Assembly (NCBI GenBank): GCA_026120035.1
Contig: JALRME010000002.1
Location: 2,418,001 to 2,482,000 of the forward strand
Reading direction: 5' to 3'
Origin: Coleophoma eucalyptorum
Taxonomy: Eukaryota > Ascomycota > Leotiomycetes > Helotiales > Dermateaceae
Length of the DNA: 64,000 bases
Positions 1-10,106 of this stretch are shown piece after piece (within the stretch, counting starts at the first letter, position 1; the number at the start of each line of letters is the position of its first letter). A model generated the notes under the pieces. It was given only the letters and a program-made list of their open reading frames with translations. It was not told the DNA's origin and ran no database searches. A program made the translations under genes and the position numbers.

Positions 1-231
1 GCTTGGGTGAAGAACATCATGAAGGAGGTCGAGCCCCATTCGGTTGGCGCGTATCTGGGCGATTCAGATTTCCAAGTCCGCCAGACCAAGTTCTGGACCG
101 ATGAGGCGGCGGCTAGACTCATGGAGATTAGGCGGAAATGGGACCCGAAAGGGACAGTGTGCGGGTTTCTGGATCTGGGGGATAAGTCGAGAACAAAGGG
201 ATTGGACAATGTTGCTGTATGGCAATCGTGA
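1..231 (+). CDS. FAD-linked oxidase (berberine-bridge type), C-terminal end only
   Basis: The reading frame is open from base 1 and ends with TGA at 229-231. The visible 76 residues resemble the C-terminal BBE segment of FAD-binding PCMH oxidoreductases: a surface stretch GAYLGDSDFQVRQTKFW, then EIRRKWDPKGTVCGFLD, matching the family pattern in which a 'lyxxK.kwDP.g.f' segment closes the substrate pocket. The usual proteins are 450-600 aa, secreted or ER-routed flavoenzymes that oxidise alcohols, sugars or alkaloid-like substrates and often sit in secondary-metabolite loci. The FAD-binding part lies outside the window, so the flavin-linking residues cannot be checked. An SDR gene follows on the same strand about 560 bases later. 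The assignment rests on a short tail. Confidence 0.6.
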   Translation, partial: AWVKNIMKEVEPHSVGAYLGDSDFQVRQTKFWTDEAAARLMEIRRKWDPKGTVCGFLDLGDKSRTKGLDNVAVWQS

Positions 232-789
232 TTGATGATATGGTTTGTTTAGTGTGAGCGGCGTTGGGCGTTTCAAGAGCGAGCGAGCCTGTTGTCCTAC
301 CAAATCGTGTTTGCATTTAGATATCACTTAGCAATAAATCGGAATGGGAAAGATCTGAAGAGCAAATTATTCAACAGCACTGCATACCGGGACAACAAGT
401 GAGAATATCAGCAATAACTCATGCATCAGTCTGTCGGTTGAGGTATCAATTCTTGCGGGGCACGCAAAAACAGATTCAAAGTCACCGTATAATCCTAAGT
501 ACGATTGAGTAAGATATTTCCCCAGGAGCGGCAATAGAAACTCCATGTGTACCTACCCTAGGCAAAAGATATCACCGGTCATGTGCTCCATAGAACTCCC
601 CCGCAGACATTCCCCCACACCCCACATGCCGAAGCCCCCCTCATTCAGGTCACCAAAAAGAAATCAACGATCTGGCTGGCGTATGTAACCATACGCGTGC
701 CCTACAGGAACTCCCCCTTATCAATAATCGACAGGCCTCTCTATGTAACTGCGGCAATTAAAAAAATTATATATTCAAATCACCTGACC
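232..789. other. Intergenic stretch between oxidase and SDR
   Basis: No convincing gene. The frame of the SDR stays open upstream to a start-like codon near 583, but the extension (Pro/His-rich, then basic) has no SDR character, so it is treated as promoter and leader. Confidence 0.5.
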
Positions 790-1551
790 ATGGATAATTC
801 ACTGACGGGAAAAGTCGCCATCGTGAGCGCATCCGACTCAGGCATTGGGGCACAGATAGCACGAGAACTGTCCACCTGCGGCGCGAACGTAGTGATCAAC
901 TACCCATGGCCGAAATTTGCATCCCGGGCAGCAGAGGTTGTAGCAAGTCTCCAGAATCCCGGGATAGCAGTTGAAGCGGATCTCGCGACGACAACCGGAC
1001 CGCAAGCCTTGGTTGACGCGGCAGTGAAGGAGTATGGCAAGGTTGATATTCTGGTCAACAATGCTGGGATTGCGGTCAATTTGCCCTTTGAAGAACAGAC
1101 GCTGGAGCATTGGGATGCGGTTATGAATCTGAACTGCCGGGCTACTTTCCTGCTGACTCAAGCCGTTCTCCCGCACCTCTCCAAACAAGACTCACGCATC
1201 ATCAATATCTGCTCTATATCGGCACGTGCCTGTCCGCCCATGCAGGCCATCTACGCAGGCAGTAAAGGGATGGTAGATTCTATGACGAGGGTGTTAGCGA
1301 AGGAGTTGCCGCCAAAGTATGGATGTACGGTCAACAGTGTCAGCCCGGGACCGACAAGGACCGAGGGGTTTGCCGCTGCTGGTGATGAACTGATGAAGAT
1401 TCTTCAACCGGTCATTGATTCAACGCCGGTTGGACCAAGACTGGGCGAGACGAGTGAGATTGCTTATGCAGTTTTGATGCTGGCTTTGCCGAGAGCGAGT
1501 TGGATTAATGGAGTGCAATTAGTTGCAAGCGGCGGTCATTTTATGATGTGA
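790..1551 (+). CDS. Short-chain dehydrogenase/reductase (classical SDR)
   Basis: A 253-aa single-exon protein of the classical SDR length (about 250 aa). The Rossmann cofactor loop reads SASDSGIG at residues 13-20, a variant of TGxxxGIG with Ser/Asp in place of Thr/Gly. NNAG is at residues 90-93. The catalytic triad is spaced normally: Ser142 (ICSIS), Tyr155 and Lys159 (YAGSK). The C-terminal SPGPTRTEGF segment and the end VQLVASGGH fit the FabG-like subgroup (usual end xxxDGG). The enzyme should reduce a carbonyl or oxidise an alcohol with NAD(P)H; the substrate cannot be told. The ATG at 790 was chosen because the SDR fold begins six residues later (GKVAIVSAS). No signal peptide is seen, so it is probably cytosolic. 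It sits next to an FAD oxidase end and may share a pathway with it (inference). Confidence 0.85.
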   Translation: MDNSLTGKVAIVSASDSGIGAQIARELSTCGANVVINYPWPKFASRAAEVVASLQNPGIAVEADLATTTGPQALVDAAVKEYGKVDILVNNAGIAVNLPFEEQTLEHWDAVMNLNCRATFLLTQAVLPHLSKQDSRIINICSISARACPPMQAIYAGSKGMVDSMTRVLAKELPPKYGCTVNSVSPGPTRTEGFAAAGDELMKILQPVIDSTPVGPRLGETSEIAYAVLMLALPRASWINGVQLVASGGHFMM

Positions 1552-3138
1552 TAATTAGGAAAAGGAAACCAAAAAAAGAATCAAAAAAAAAATCCGAAGA
1601 TATATTGACCGGAAAAGAACCAGAATATTGTGCAACCACGCTCCTCCCGCAATTAAGGTTTCGGCCATCAGGCGAGGTTGTCACAACACATATGCTTTTT
1701 AGATGACCTTTTTGTCAGTACGGCCCTTGGTCAAAGCTTCTCTTCATGGCAACGTTTCCTTTCTTCATCTTGAAGTTCAAACACAGCCTCCGCCGGATAT
1801 CTTCGTGTATGTATTTTGTTTCAAGAAGGTAGCATTCTTCCCCTCGCTTAGTCTCAGAACCCATTTGACTATAGCACGGAACAAGAAGAACGGGTTTTTA
1901 AGGTGCTGAAGTATGGGGGATTCAATTCGGGAGAGAAATGTATCGACATGGATAAGGAATAAACCTAGAGCTCTTATTTCTTGAAATTGATACGCGTGAA
2001 GAACCGGCTCCAAAGAGATTTGTTGGTGGCGATGTTGAAGGCAAACTCATAGCAAGCGCTGTGGTTCTGATTTCCTGCGCCAGAATCCTTGAAACGCATA
2101 ATGAAAGAATTGCCTGGCCGCCTAAACCGGCTAGTTTCCATCTCGCTGCACTTTAAAATCTGAAGCAGGACTTGTGTGCTGTGGCGGACAATATAGGCTT
2201 ATGCCCTGTAAAAGAGTCTTTATCAGCATGAAAAGTCTCTTTATTGTGAAATTTTCAAATCTAAGTAGGAGCCATTGAAGATAACTGTCTGCATGCCTCT
2301 TCACCTCAGGTAGCCAGGAATTTTTCCGATATTCATTGCACTATAGACATTATGCTATCGTCTTTTTCCCCCTCCCCGAGTAGACTATACGAGTAACTCC
2401 TAACGCAAATACGAGTAGTTCAGACACGTAGACTTCTACATTCATTGCGCAATGTTTCTGAGCTGGCCAATCGCATTTTCAGCAATGGCCTGAAGCGGGT
2501 GCATGGAGTCCAAACGCTCGAACACCCGTACCGAGTGCCGTGAGGCTTGGAAAGCTTGTACCGGGGTACTATATCTCCGGATATTTGAGCACTGGCCACC
2601 ATAGTGACGATGCTATTCTATGAGGCGAATGTCCTTACTGATAAAGTTCGTTCTGCAATACTGTGGGATGCAGACGTGAAACATGCGCCGATCAACCCCA
2701 TGGCGGGAAGCTGAAGATCATAGGACCTGAAGTAATAAGCCGTATACTCTAGGCTGGGTATGAGAATCGTCCAATGCTTCATCAGATCTGAGGCTCGTCC
2801 AAAACACCATATGTAGCCAGCCATTAAGTTCCTTCATGTCGGCCATGTAATCATTTCTGGGCACAGACTTTTTAAAGAACATGTTACAGTCGAGACCATA
2901 GCCGGAGAACCGTTTGCCTTGCATAACCTGAGAGAATGGGGCTCGAATCAAGCATGATAAGCTCCTTGACAGCATCAACTCTAGTGCAAAGTGAATAAAA
3001 CATTGCAAGTCCCCATAATCAGAAGGGTTTGCGTTTCTCTTTGTTTGACTTCAATTCCTTTAAAATAATATTTCCTTGAATCAGTACTTTGTGGCTTGAC
3101 GCCCTTTTTGTATCCATACACCTATACCTAATTTCAAG
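1552..3138. other. 1.6 kb intergenic region upstream of the Kex2-repeat gene
   Basis: Only short unrelated frames were found. A run of A-rich sequence directly follows the SDR stop (1558-1600). A TTTAAAATAATATTT element near 3059-3073, about 65-80 bases before the next ATG, could be the core promoter of the repeat-protein gene. Confidence 0.4.
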
Positions 3139-4087
3139 ATGCGTTCTCAATCCGTCTTCTCCATTGCGCTGGTCGCTTTTGCCGCCTCAGCCATGGCGGC
3201 TCCAATTGTTGTTGTAGGCAAAGATTTCGAGGGTAGCGTTTCTGCCAGAGACGACCTCCAAACACTTGCAAGCCAGCTCCAGTCTGCGGCTGATGCTGCC
3301 CACGCCCAGAAGCGCGATGCTGCTTCCGACCTTCAGGTTGAGGCTGAGGATCTCCAACAGGAGGCCGATGCTGTCCACGCCCAGAAGCGCGATGCCGCTT
3401 CCGACCTCCAGGCTGAGGCTGCTGAGCTCCAAAAGGAATCCGACGCTGTTCACGCCCAGAAGCGCGATGCTGCTTCCGACCTCCAGGCTGAGGCTGCTGA
3501 GCTCCAAAAGGAATCCGACGCTGTCCACGCCCAGAAGCGCGATGCCGCTTCCGACCTCCAGGTTGAGGCTGAGGATCTCCAACAGGAGGCCGATGCTGTC
3601 CACGCCCAGAAGCGCGATGCCGCTTCCGACCTCCAGGTTGAGGCTGAAGATCTCCAACAGGAGGCCGATGCTGTCCACGCCCAGAAGCGCGATGCCGCTT
3701 CCGATCTCCAGGCTGAGGCTGCTGAGCTCCAAAAGGAATCCGACGCTGTTCACGCCCAGAAGCGTGATGCCGCTTCCGACCTTCAGGTTGAGGCTGAGGA
3801 TCTCCAACAGGAGGCCGATGCTGTCCACGCCCAGAAGCGCGATGCCGCTTCCGATCTCCAGGCTGAGGCTGCTGAGCTCCAAAAGGAATCCGACGCTGTT
3901 CACGCCCAGAAGCGTGATGCCGNNNNNNNNNNNNNNNNNNNNNNNNNNNNNNNNNNNNNNNNNNNNNNNNNNNNNNNNNNNNNNNNNNNNNNNNNNNNNN
4001 NNNNNNNNNNNNNNNNNNNNNGCTTCCGACCTCCAGGCCGAGGCTGCTGAGCTCCAAAAGGAGGCTGACGCCGTCCACGCCCAGTAA
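3139..4087 (+). CDS. Kex2-processed tandem-repeat secreted protein (KEP1), interrupted by an assembly gap
   Basis: Residues 1-20 form a signal peptide (hydrophobic SIALVAFAASAMA, then APIV). A short spacer ends with Lys-Arg at residues 58-59. Eight full 25-residue units follow (residues 60-259), each ending in HAQKR, then the start of a ninth before 99 N. After the gap one last unit ends in DAVHAQ and a stop, without KR. Units come in two types, with middles VEAEDLQQEA (A) or AEAAELQKES (B), in the order A-B-B-A-A-B-A-B, gap, B-like. KR sites suit the Golgi protease Kex2 and carboxypeptidase Kex1, which would release 23-residue acidic, helix-prone peptides without Cys or aromatic residues. 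Such proteins are known as KEPs; fungal alpha-type pheromone precursors and Ustilago Rep1 repellent peptides are examples. No pheromone-like Trp/Cys core is visible. The reading frame is not kept across the 99-N gap, so the gap length is wrong rather than the gene broken. Function unknown; secreted signal or cell-surface peptides are plausible. Confidence 0.85.
3300..4087 (+). repeat. 75-bp tandem repeat array inside KEP1
   Basis: The array has a period of exactly 75 bases (25 codons), with highly similar copies differing at a few synonymous sites (for example GACCTT/GACCTC, GATGCT/GATGCC) and at the A/B codons. At least nine copies are seen. The run of N at 3923-4021 lies inside the array, as expected when an assembler cannot cross near-identical repeats. 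Confidence 0.95.
3923..4021. other. Assembly gap (99 N)
   Basis: Base 3922 is the first base of a GCT codon and the next unit restarts with GCT at 4022. To keep the frame, 1 + gap length must be a multiple of 3. If whole units are missing it must be a multiple of 75 (74, 149, 224 and so on). Ninety-nine fits neither, so the gap is a placeholder. Confidence 0.9.
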
Positions 4088-5334
4088 ATGCAGGAAATCA
4101 TATTGAGATCGAATGCTTAATTGAGGGGAGGGGGCATGATAAGACTGTGTGACCTTTTGTTGCTAAATAGATCGCGGAGGGTCTTGAATGTTGGTTGAGA
4201 GGGGTTGGTGCAGATTGGCAGATATACTGATGTTGCTGTTATTGAACTAAATGAAATTTGTAATACTTCCACTCTTTTTCTTACCGCACCTTGCTAGCTA
4301 GAAGCTCAATTTTAAAATTCCTTATTTTAAAACTTGCCAGGCGAGGCAGAGAACTCCAAGGGGTTGCTAGAGGCTTGTTCATGGTGAAGTGTTTTCTGAG
4401 CGTTGGGCGCGTCAACGACCGCAGCGGAAAGGTCCGACTCAACCAGGGCCTAATGTCACCCCTTGGTATAGTGTTATAGAGCAGATCGTACCTTTCATAA
4501 TCGGAATTGGCAGTATAGGTAGATTCGAGAATAATCAACATTAGAGGATGAAACGACGTTGTGAAGGTCATTGATGACGATAAACACGTAAAAAGCTTGT
4601 GGTGGCTAAAAGTGGGCCATGACAGTAGCTGGCCAATCGTGTTTGGTATTAGATGGGAGCTTTCTCCAGACACGCCCGCTTGACTGGACCAAGCTGAAGA
4701 GACAAGTTACAGCGTCTATCCTTATCACCACTTCTCTATTTACTCTTCACGATCATTATCAGCATCAATTCAGGGAGTTCCTCTATGCATCAATCAAAAA
4801 GTCAGGATGTTTATGGCCACAAATCAAACTGATCAGATTGTACAAAAGACTCGTTTGGTGGCATGCACTAAATTACACTGTGGAATTTCTCGGTGTCTTG
4901 ATAGGTACCGAGTGGGCAGCAAAAGGATTTAGTGAGTTGCAACGGAGAGCCAGCCAGGCCACTCTGGAATTCTTTCCTTGCGGTGTACTAAGGCTTCGTT
5001 GCTTACTCCCGAAATCCATGTATTTCTATGGTTTGATATGATGAGAAAAACCTTGACACTTTGTGTGATTGCAAGATCTGAGTCTGCAAGGACATGCGCT
5101 TAGTCTAATTAATTTGTATGTAAGGATCCGGTTCAAGGAATTTTACCAATAGTCCTTACACAGGACAGCAACAGATATTCTGTCATCTTATAGATTTTAC
5201 AATACAGAATGGGAAATATTTCTCAAATCCCCCACGCCGTCAATCCCAGCCGGACTCCGCATGAAATGTCAGCGCCTGTTTCCGTTCCAAACTCCGAAAT
5301 TCCCTGGTCGTAAGTTGGCAATGGTCTGAAAGAC
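4088..5334. other. Intergenic region between KEP1 and cytochrome b561 gene
   Basis: Holds the 3' flanks of two convergent genes. A 140-codon frame at 4619-5041 (+) and a 130-codon one at 4281-4673 (-) show no family features or coding pattern and are not called. Confidence 0.45.
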
Positions 5335-6298
5335 CTAAATCCTAGATCCTGCCTTGCTCCCACGTCTCTTGAAAATCGCTGTAACAAAAACCGTCAAAAT
5401 GTATATTGCACCCACCACTACTGCAATCGCAATATAGGCAGTCTTTGCCTTGCCCTCCTCGCGGCTCAATTTCAAGCCTATGCCTCCATTCACAACGCCA
5501 AGAATGATGAGGATACGACCGGCCCAGAGATGCATGTATCCGAAGGCTCCACGATTCTTGTATCTCTTGAAGTGGGCATGCTGCAAAAACCCAATAAGCG
5601 GTTGAGCGCTAATAAACAAGGCGAAGAGGACCGTGCCGAAGACGGTGTGCGTATTGTTGAACAACTGGAAGATATCAGCAAGGCATCATGGAAGAGAATA
5701 AGTTGGGTTTAGGGAAGTTATACCCTTCGTTCATGTTGTGCCATAAAAACACCCAAAGCAAATCCCGCGATCAAAACCACGATGGTAAAGATCTGGAATG
5801 CAGCATGTAACCACCATCTTCCGATCACACGCATTGCGAGCGCGCCAATTGGGAAAAGTAGCAGGACGACGGCTGACATGGTGACACCATGAGCCAGTCT
5901 GTACGTGTCTCTCTCCTGTTGGAGATTTGAAAAGAAACTTCCAAAGCCTCCAGATCCTGAATTCGAGCCGCTGGAGAAACCGCCGTTATTTCCTCCACCA
6001 CCACTCCCTCCCCCAAATGGTCCTCCAAAGTCATCATCAGGTTTTCTCGGAAGCAGTTGTGTTTTGCTTGGTAGAGTTTCTTCCCGTTTATGGGGGAGGT
6101 GTTTGTCCAAAGGTGACTGAGGTATTGAAAGACGGCTTAGTCGAAAATTGAGATTCTGATTTAGACTGCTTCTTCCTGGTTGGGCATTGATTCCTAAATG
6201 TCTATGCATCAGCGATACAATTTTGTAGTTGTCGGGTGTAACTACGAACCTAGTAGGCCACTCGCAACAAGCACGAGAGAAAATAGACACAGCTTCAT
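5335..6298 (-). CDS. Cytochrome b561 domain membrane protein with glycine-rich secreted N-terminus
   Basis: Three exons on the minus strand: 6250-6298, 5724-6193 and 5335-5664, joined to 282 aa. Exon 1 encodes a signal peptide (KLCLFSLVLVASGLLG). A 100-residue hydrophilic part with a Gly/Ser/Asn-rich linker (GGPFGGGSGGGGNNGG) follows, then five membrane helices. Four helix-placed histidines match the two b-haem ligand pairs of b561 electron-transfer proteins: LAHGVTMS, WLHAAFQ, NTHTVFGT and YMHLWAGR. These proteins move electrons across membranes; in fungi b561 domains are often fused to DOMON or cellobiose-dehydrogenase-like haem domains, but here only the linker precedes the core. The tail is basic (FKRRGSKAG). 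Intron 1 uses an unusual GTTCGT donor with a CTGAT branch site and ATTTAG acceptor. Intron 2 runs from GTATAA to TTCCAG. The exon 1 model is the less certain part. Confidence 0.8.
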
Positions 6299-9200
6299 GA
6301 TTTTACTACTTATTCGAACTGGCTGTCGAAGTTTGTAGAGATTGGAAAAGGAAGAAGAAATGCCAAATAAGCTAGCGGAAGGAAAGCCATTTATGAATGC
6401 TGCCAAAGACTCCTGTGTCCTCTGCTGCAAGCTGCAGGTGCATCAGCCCACATCAGACACTCAGCGCAAAAGGACATTGATTGGCGTCGCGGGCGGTGCG
6501 GGAGCTAGGTGATAGGAAGCAGAGAGTTGGGTTTAAGCCAAGCTCTGCCATCCTTCTCCTCAAACATGAACAAGAAACAGCGCCTCGAGAGGTTTAGGGT
6601 ACCAAGGCCACAACATCATGTCAGCCACCGGATTCCAAGAATATATTAGCATAATTCTTGCTGGAGAACAAGTTCTCTTGACCGATACTTCAGAATCAAT
6701 ACCCCCAAAACATAATCATCGCAACTCTAGAGAGCAGAGATCGACAACCAGCTTTGGTTGAGCCTCTCGCAAAGCCGTAAGCTCAAGGTGGTGTCTGACG
6801 CTGCACACCGCGGTTTTGCGAACAATCCCTAGGCCGTTTCAGGATACTCTTGAGGGAGCATTGCGCAATCAAGGTCCACCCTCGCATTCTTCCTCTGTTC
6901 TGCGATTCTGACTCGCCCTGCTCCTACTTAAACAACACATCCACGTTCCCGGATCTTAATCCTTGCTGTTTCAACCTTTTCTTCGTGAGATAGAGTACGG
7001 TTTGTGTGCGTGTGATTCTTGATAGAGGAAATGGGCGATTTGCGTGCACGATCCAACCGGCTAAGCGACATGCGGGGAACAACAGTACTGTTTATTCCCC
7101 AACGTCTATATATATATTGCACTCCATCCTTTTTCTCTGGTGCTGGGGGGAAAGTTTGAATCACACTCTACGGTGAGATTGCTTCTCGGGCCAGCTTCCT
7201 AATAGCAGCTTCCACAGTAGCATCATCTTCCAGCAATCCACATTGCCAGAATCGAGTACGGCCGCCTTGACCCACTTGGTGATCATCGCTTTCGACATCT
7301 ACCTTTCGCAGCTGATATTGATAGCGAGCTATTGGACAATAGCATTTCTGGGCGCATCGCAAAGTCTTGGACATATACGTGTGCTTGTTCGGGTTATTAC
7401 ACATTCTGGGCAGCGTGTCACACTCAACCCAATGGTCAGCCAGACACTGACCAGTCAACCAACTGCCCTTTTTCACATCTGCAGCACGACGTAACGGAAA
7501 GATTGACGCATTGCTCCCGTTATCTGGCCGTAACGTCAGCATTTCTGTAGGCATGAATCCTTACTGATAGCCTTCTAATAATGAACCCTATTATGAAGAA
7601 TCTTACGGATTTGTACAGTACAAAGTCGGTTCAAACTTGAAATTTCAGTAGCCAGGCGTCAGTGCTTCACAGTTGCATCTTATATCTTACAACTCACCAA
7701 CTAGTCTTTCCAATCGTTTTCCTTTCCTTTCCAGCAGTCTTTCTTATCACCAACCACAACCCGTCTGCCTAGGGAAGACCATAGATAGGTAGGCATTGTT
7801 TCAATGGCAAATCATTAAAGTCATTATATTGGGTGTATGCGCTAACAAAATTGGGGTTGAGACAATGACTCCCTATAATCGTCCCTAATCTACCTCAGCT
7901 AAAACATCATCCTTATCCTCCAAGAAGGCCTTCCTGTGGAACTTTCTTCCATCCTCCTCTACTAACCTATCCCTGTAAATTTCAAAGTTGAGAGTGAAGC
8001 GGTCCTCTTAAATTGCACGTTCAAATATGCAGCATAAGCCCCATTCTCTATATTTACCATGTCAGCATTTGGGATGACCAAACATGGAGAACAATTTGAG
8101 GTTGAAGTTCTAGCGAAGGAGCAGCCACATCCCAACTTGATATTTAGCCGCCGCTGTGCTCATAACCTCATCCAGCACAATGCCAAAAAAGACCCCCCCC
8201 CCACGATACATCTTATCAGCAATGCCATTAACCAGCTTCTGGAGTCCAGGAGAGCGACCATCATCTTTCTTTCAGCTATTCGGTTCCAAGTGTGATCTAG
8301 CGGCCGCCTAACCTACCGAACAAAAAATCCCCCCACCTCCATTCACAAAAATAACCCTGTGAGGGTTATATTCTCCGATTGCTTACTCGTTGAGGCAGAT
8401 CAGCTCGGGGTATGGAAATCGGGCGTTGTCGATCAAAGAGTTCCGAAGTAAGGCCCGTCATAGTGGGTGGCTACGGGTTCCTACCACCATCTTCTAAAAC
8501 TGCTTGGGCGGGCGTTCCCCGCTAGTGGTAACAAATGGGATCCTCCCCCTCCGTCATAGCTCGCCCTTCTCAGGAGTTCCGCAACGGACCACCATCCACT
8601 AAGCCTTTAGTTGAAGCAAGCGATCGCGATATAACCCGCTCCATGTTCGTGAGTCCCTTGGGTGTGATAGAGGGTAGTATTTCGCAGGCCGAGAGCTGTA
8701 AAAGGAAGAGTATTGAATGGCTGGATACCCTTCCTGGTAGAACATGGAAACTGCTCATTTAGCAGCGATACTGGATGCGCATAGCAGTGCAATTGTAGAA
8801 GGCGTATGAAAGACTGCATGATGGCAGTAATGATCATTGAGTTATCTTGACGCAAATTAGATTCATGGCGGGGTTTGATGTATATAAGGCCCTTGGACAG
8901 AATGGCAGCACCTTTATAGATCGCTCTGCATAAATCAACTTCGACAAAGCCCAGACATGTACAAACATAATTAAATCAGGTTGAACCTCATCCAGCCCAC
9001 TAATCATTGCAGAAACCCCCCCCCCCCTGGGATCGTGAAAATGGAAATATTAAAGAGGGTCTACAAACCTCCCGGGGAGCCGGTAGTCTCAGAGCATGTG
9101 CTAATATTGACAATCCCAGGAGGGTAGACTCAGGCATAAAAGACCAGAGAAAGAATACTCGGTTGAGATTTTGGGCCGAAAGATCAAAATCCAGTTGTTA

Positions 9201-10106
9201 AGAGGCACCAGATTGCTGAATTGCGAAAAAAACCTCAACCAATACTAAAAACTCAGAGGCTGCTCAGACTATCGGAATATTCAAACCCAGGTATTGGAAA
9301 TGTGGACAGAGGAAATTGAAATTGAAAACCCCTAGTACATATGGTTTCTTCGGCCGTAACAATTCAACACTCCCATTGGAAAGATTGTCACGTCGCGTCG
9401 CTTGATGCAACTTGTATGCATCTACACTGGCTATGGCCTCGGTACTTATTCAGATCTTTCAGATAAGCTCCCTTGTACCTTGTTTAGGCGAGAGGGAATT
9501 CCCTACAATGGTAGAGATCTCTACTCTAGTAGACGACGGTGGTTGTGCACGTCTGACGGTCTACTGCCAGGCGCTGTCGATCACTGCGGCTGGAGGCGCT
9601 TACTCCCAACAGCTAGGCCAGAGGCCCCTAGCTCCCGACCTTGACATCATACAATGGGTGGTCTTTACCCATAATTTAGTAAACATCGTCAATGTAGTAG
9701 CTCAGAGGAAGTCATTGTGGGTCTGATCTACAGTTATGCGTATTTAAAGCAGCTCGCACTGAAGATCCTAAGTTGAGTACCGTTGCCGCGGCTCCGTGAT
9801 TGTTTGATCAACGAACAAAGGCTTTCAGTGACTCGGAGCTTATCGTTGTCGGCATGCCTATTGTGCGAAGACTTTCTCCACTGAGTATTCTGTTAAGATA
9901 TATCATTGGACCGAAAAGGATGTAGATCGTTATGCAGCAATGGCTGTGCTACTCAGTAAGTGATCTACAGTATCTGTTCACCGACGATCCTGTAGTATAT
10001 AATATGAGGGTATGTTTCCTCTTTTGATGGCATACATTCTGCAACTCATTTCAAAGCAACATATCAATTTTTCCAGCCTTCTCAATAATTTTTTAAGTTT
10101 TTCAAA
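6299..10106. other. 3.8 kb gene-poor region
   Basis: No recognisable gene. Small open frames (for example 7168-7554 minus, 128 codons with seven Cys; 9412-9726 plus) have no family signature. C homopolymers of 10 and 12 bases occur at 8193-8202 and 9016-9027. The far right end is the promoter of the next gene. The base composition is unremarkable by eye. Confidence 0.4.
9995..10004 (+). promoter_or_regulatory. TATA-like element upstream of KEP2
   Basis: A TATATAATAT sequence lies about 105 bases before the ATG at 10107, in a stretch where the 5' leader would then be CT- and T-rich (10016-10100), as is common for fungal start regions. No other core promoter candidate is as strong here. Confidence 0.4.

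Noticed and set aside
583..789. N-terminal extension of the SDR
   Set aside because: Pro/His-rich and unlike SDR; the SDR fold starts right after the ATG at 790.
3139..4087. Alpha-type mating pheromone precursor
   Set aside because: KR layout fits, but there is no Trp/Cys/Gly/Pro-containing core peptide in any unit.
3134..4101. Long frames on both strands in other phases over the KEP1 array (Pro/Gln/Arg-rich and Leu/Gly-rich repeats)
   Set aside because: They are shadows of a 75-bp repeat, a multiple of 3, which keeps every phase open. Only the phase with signal peptide and KR sites is coherent.
4619..5041. 140-codon plus-strand frame
   Set aside because: No family features, no promoter or intron support.
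9412..9726. 104-codon plus-strand frame with hydrophobic start
   Set aside because: Composition is not protein-like beyond the first residues and no neighbouring exon fits.
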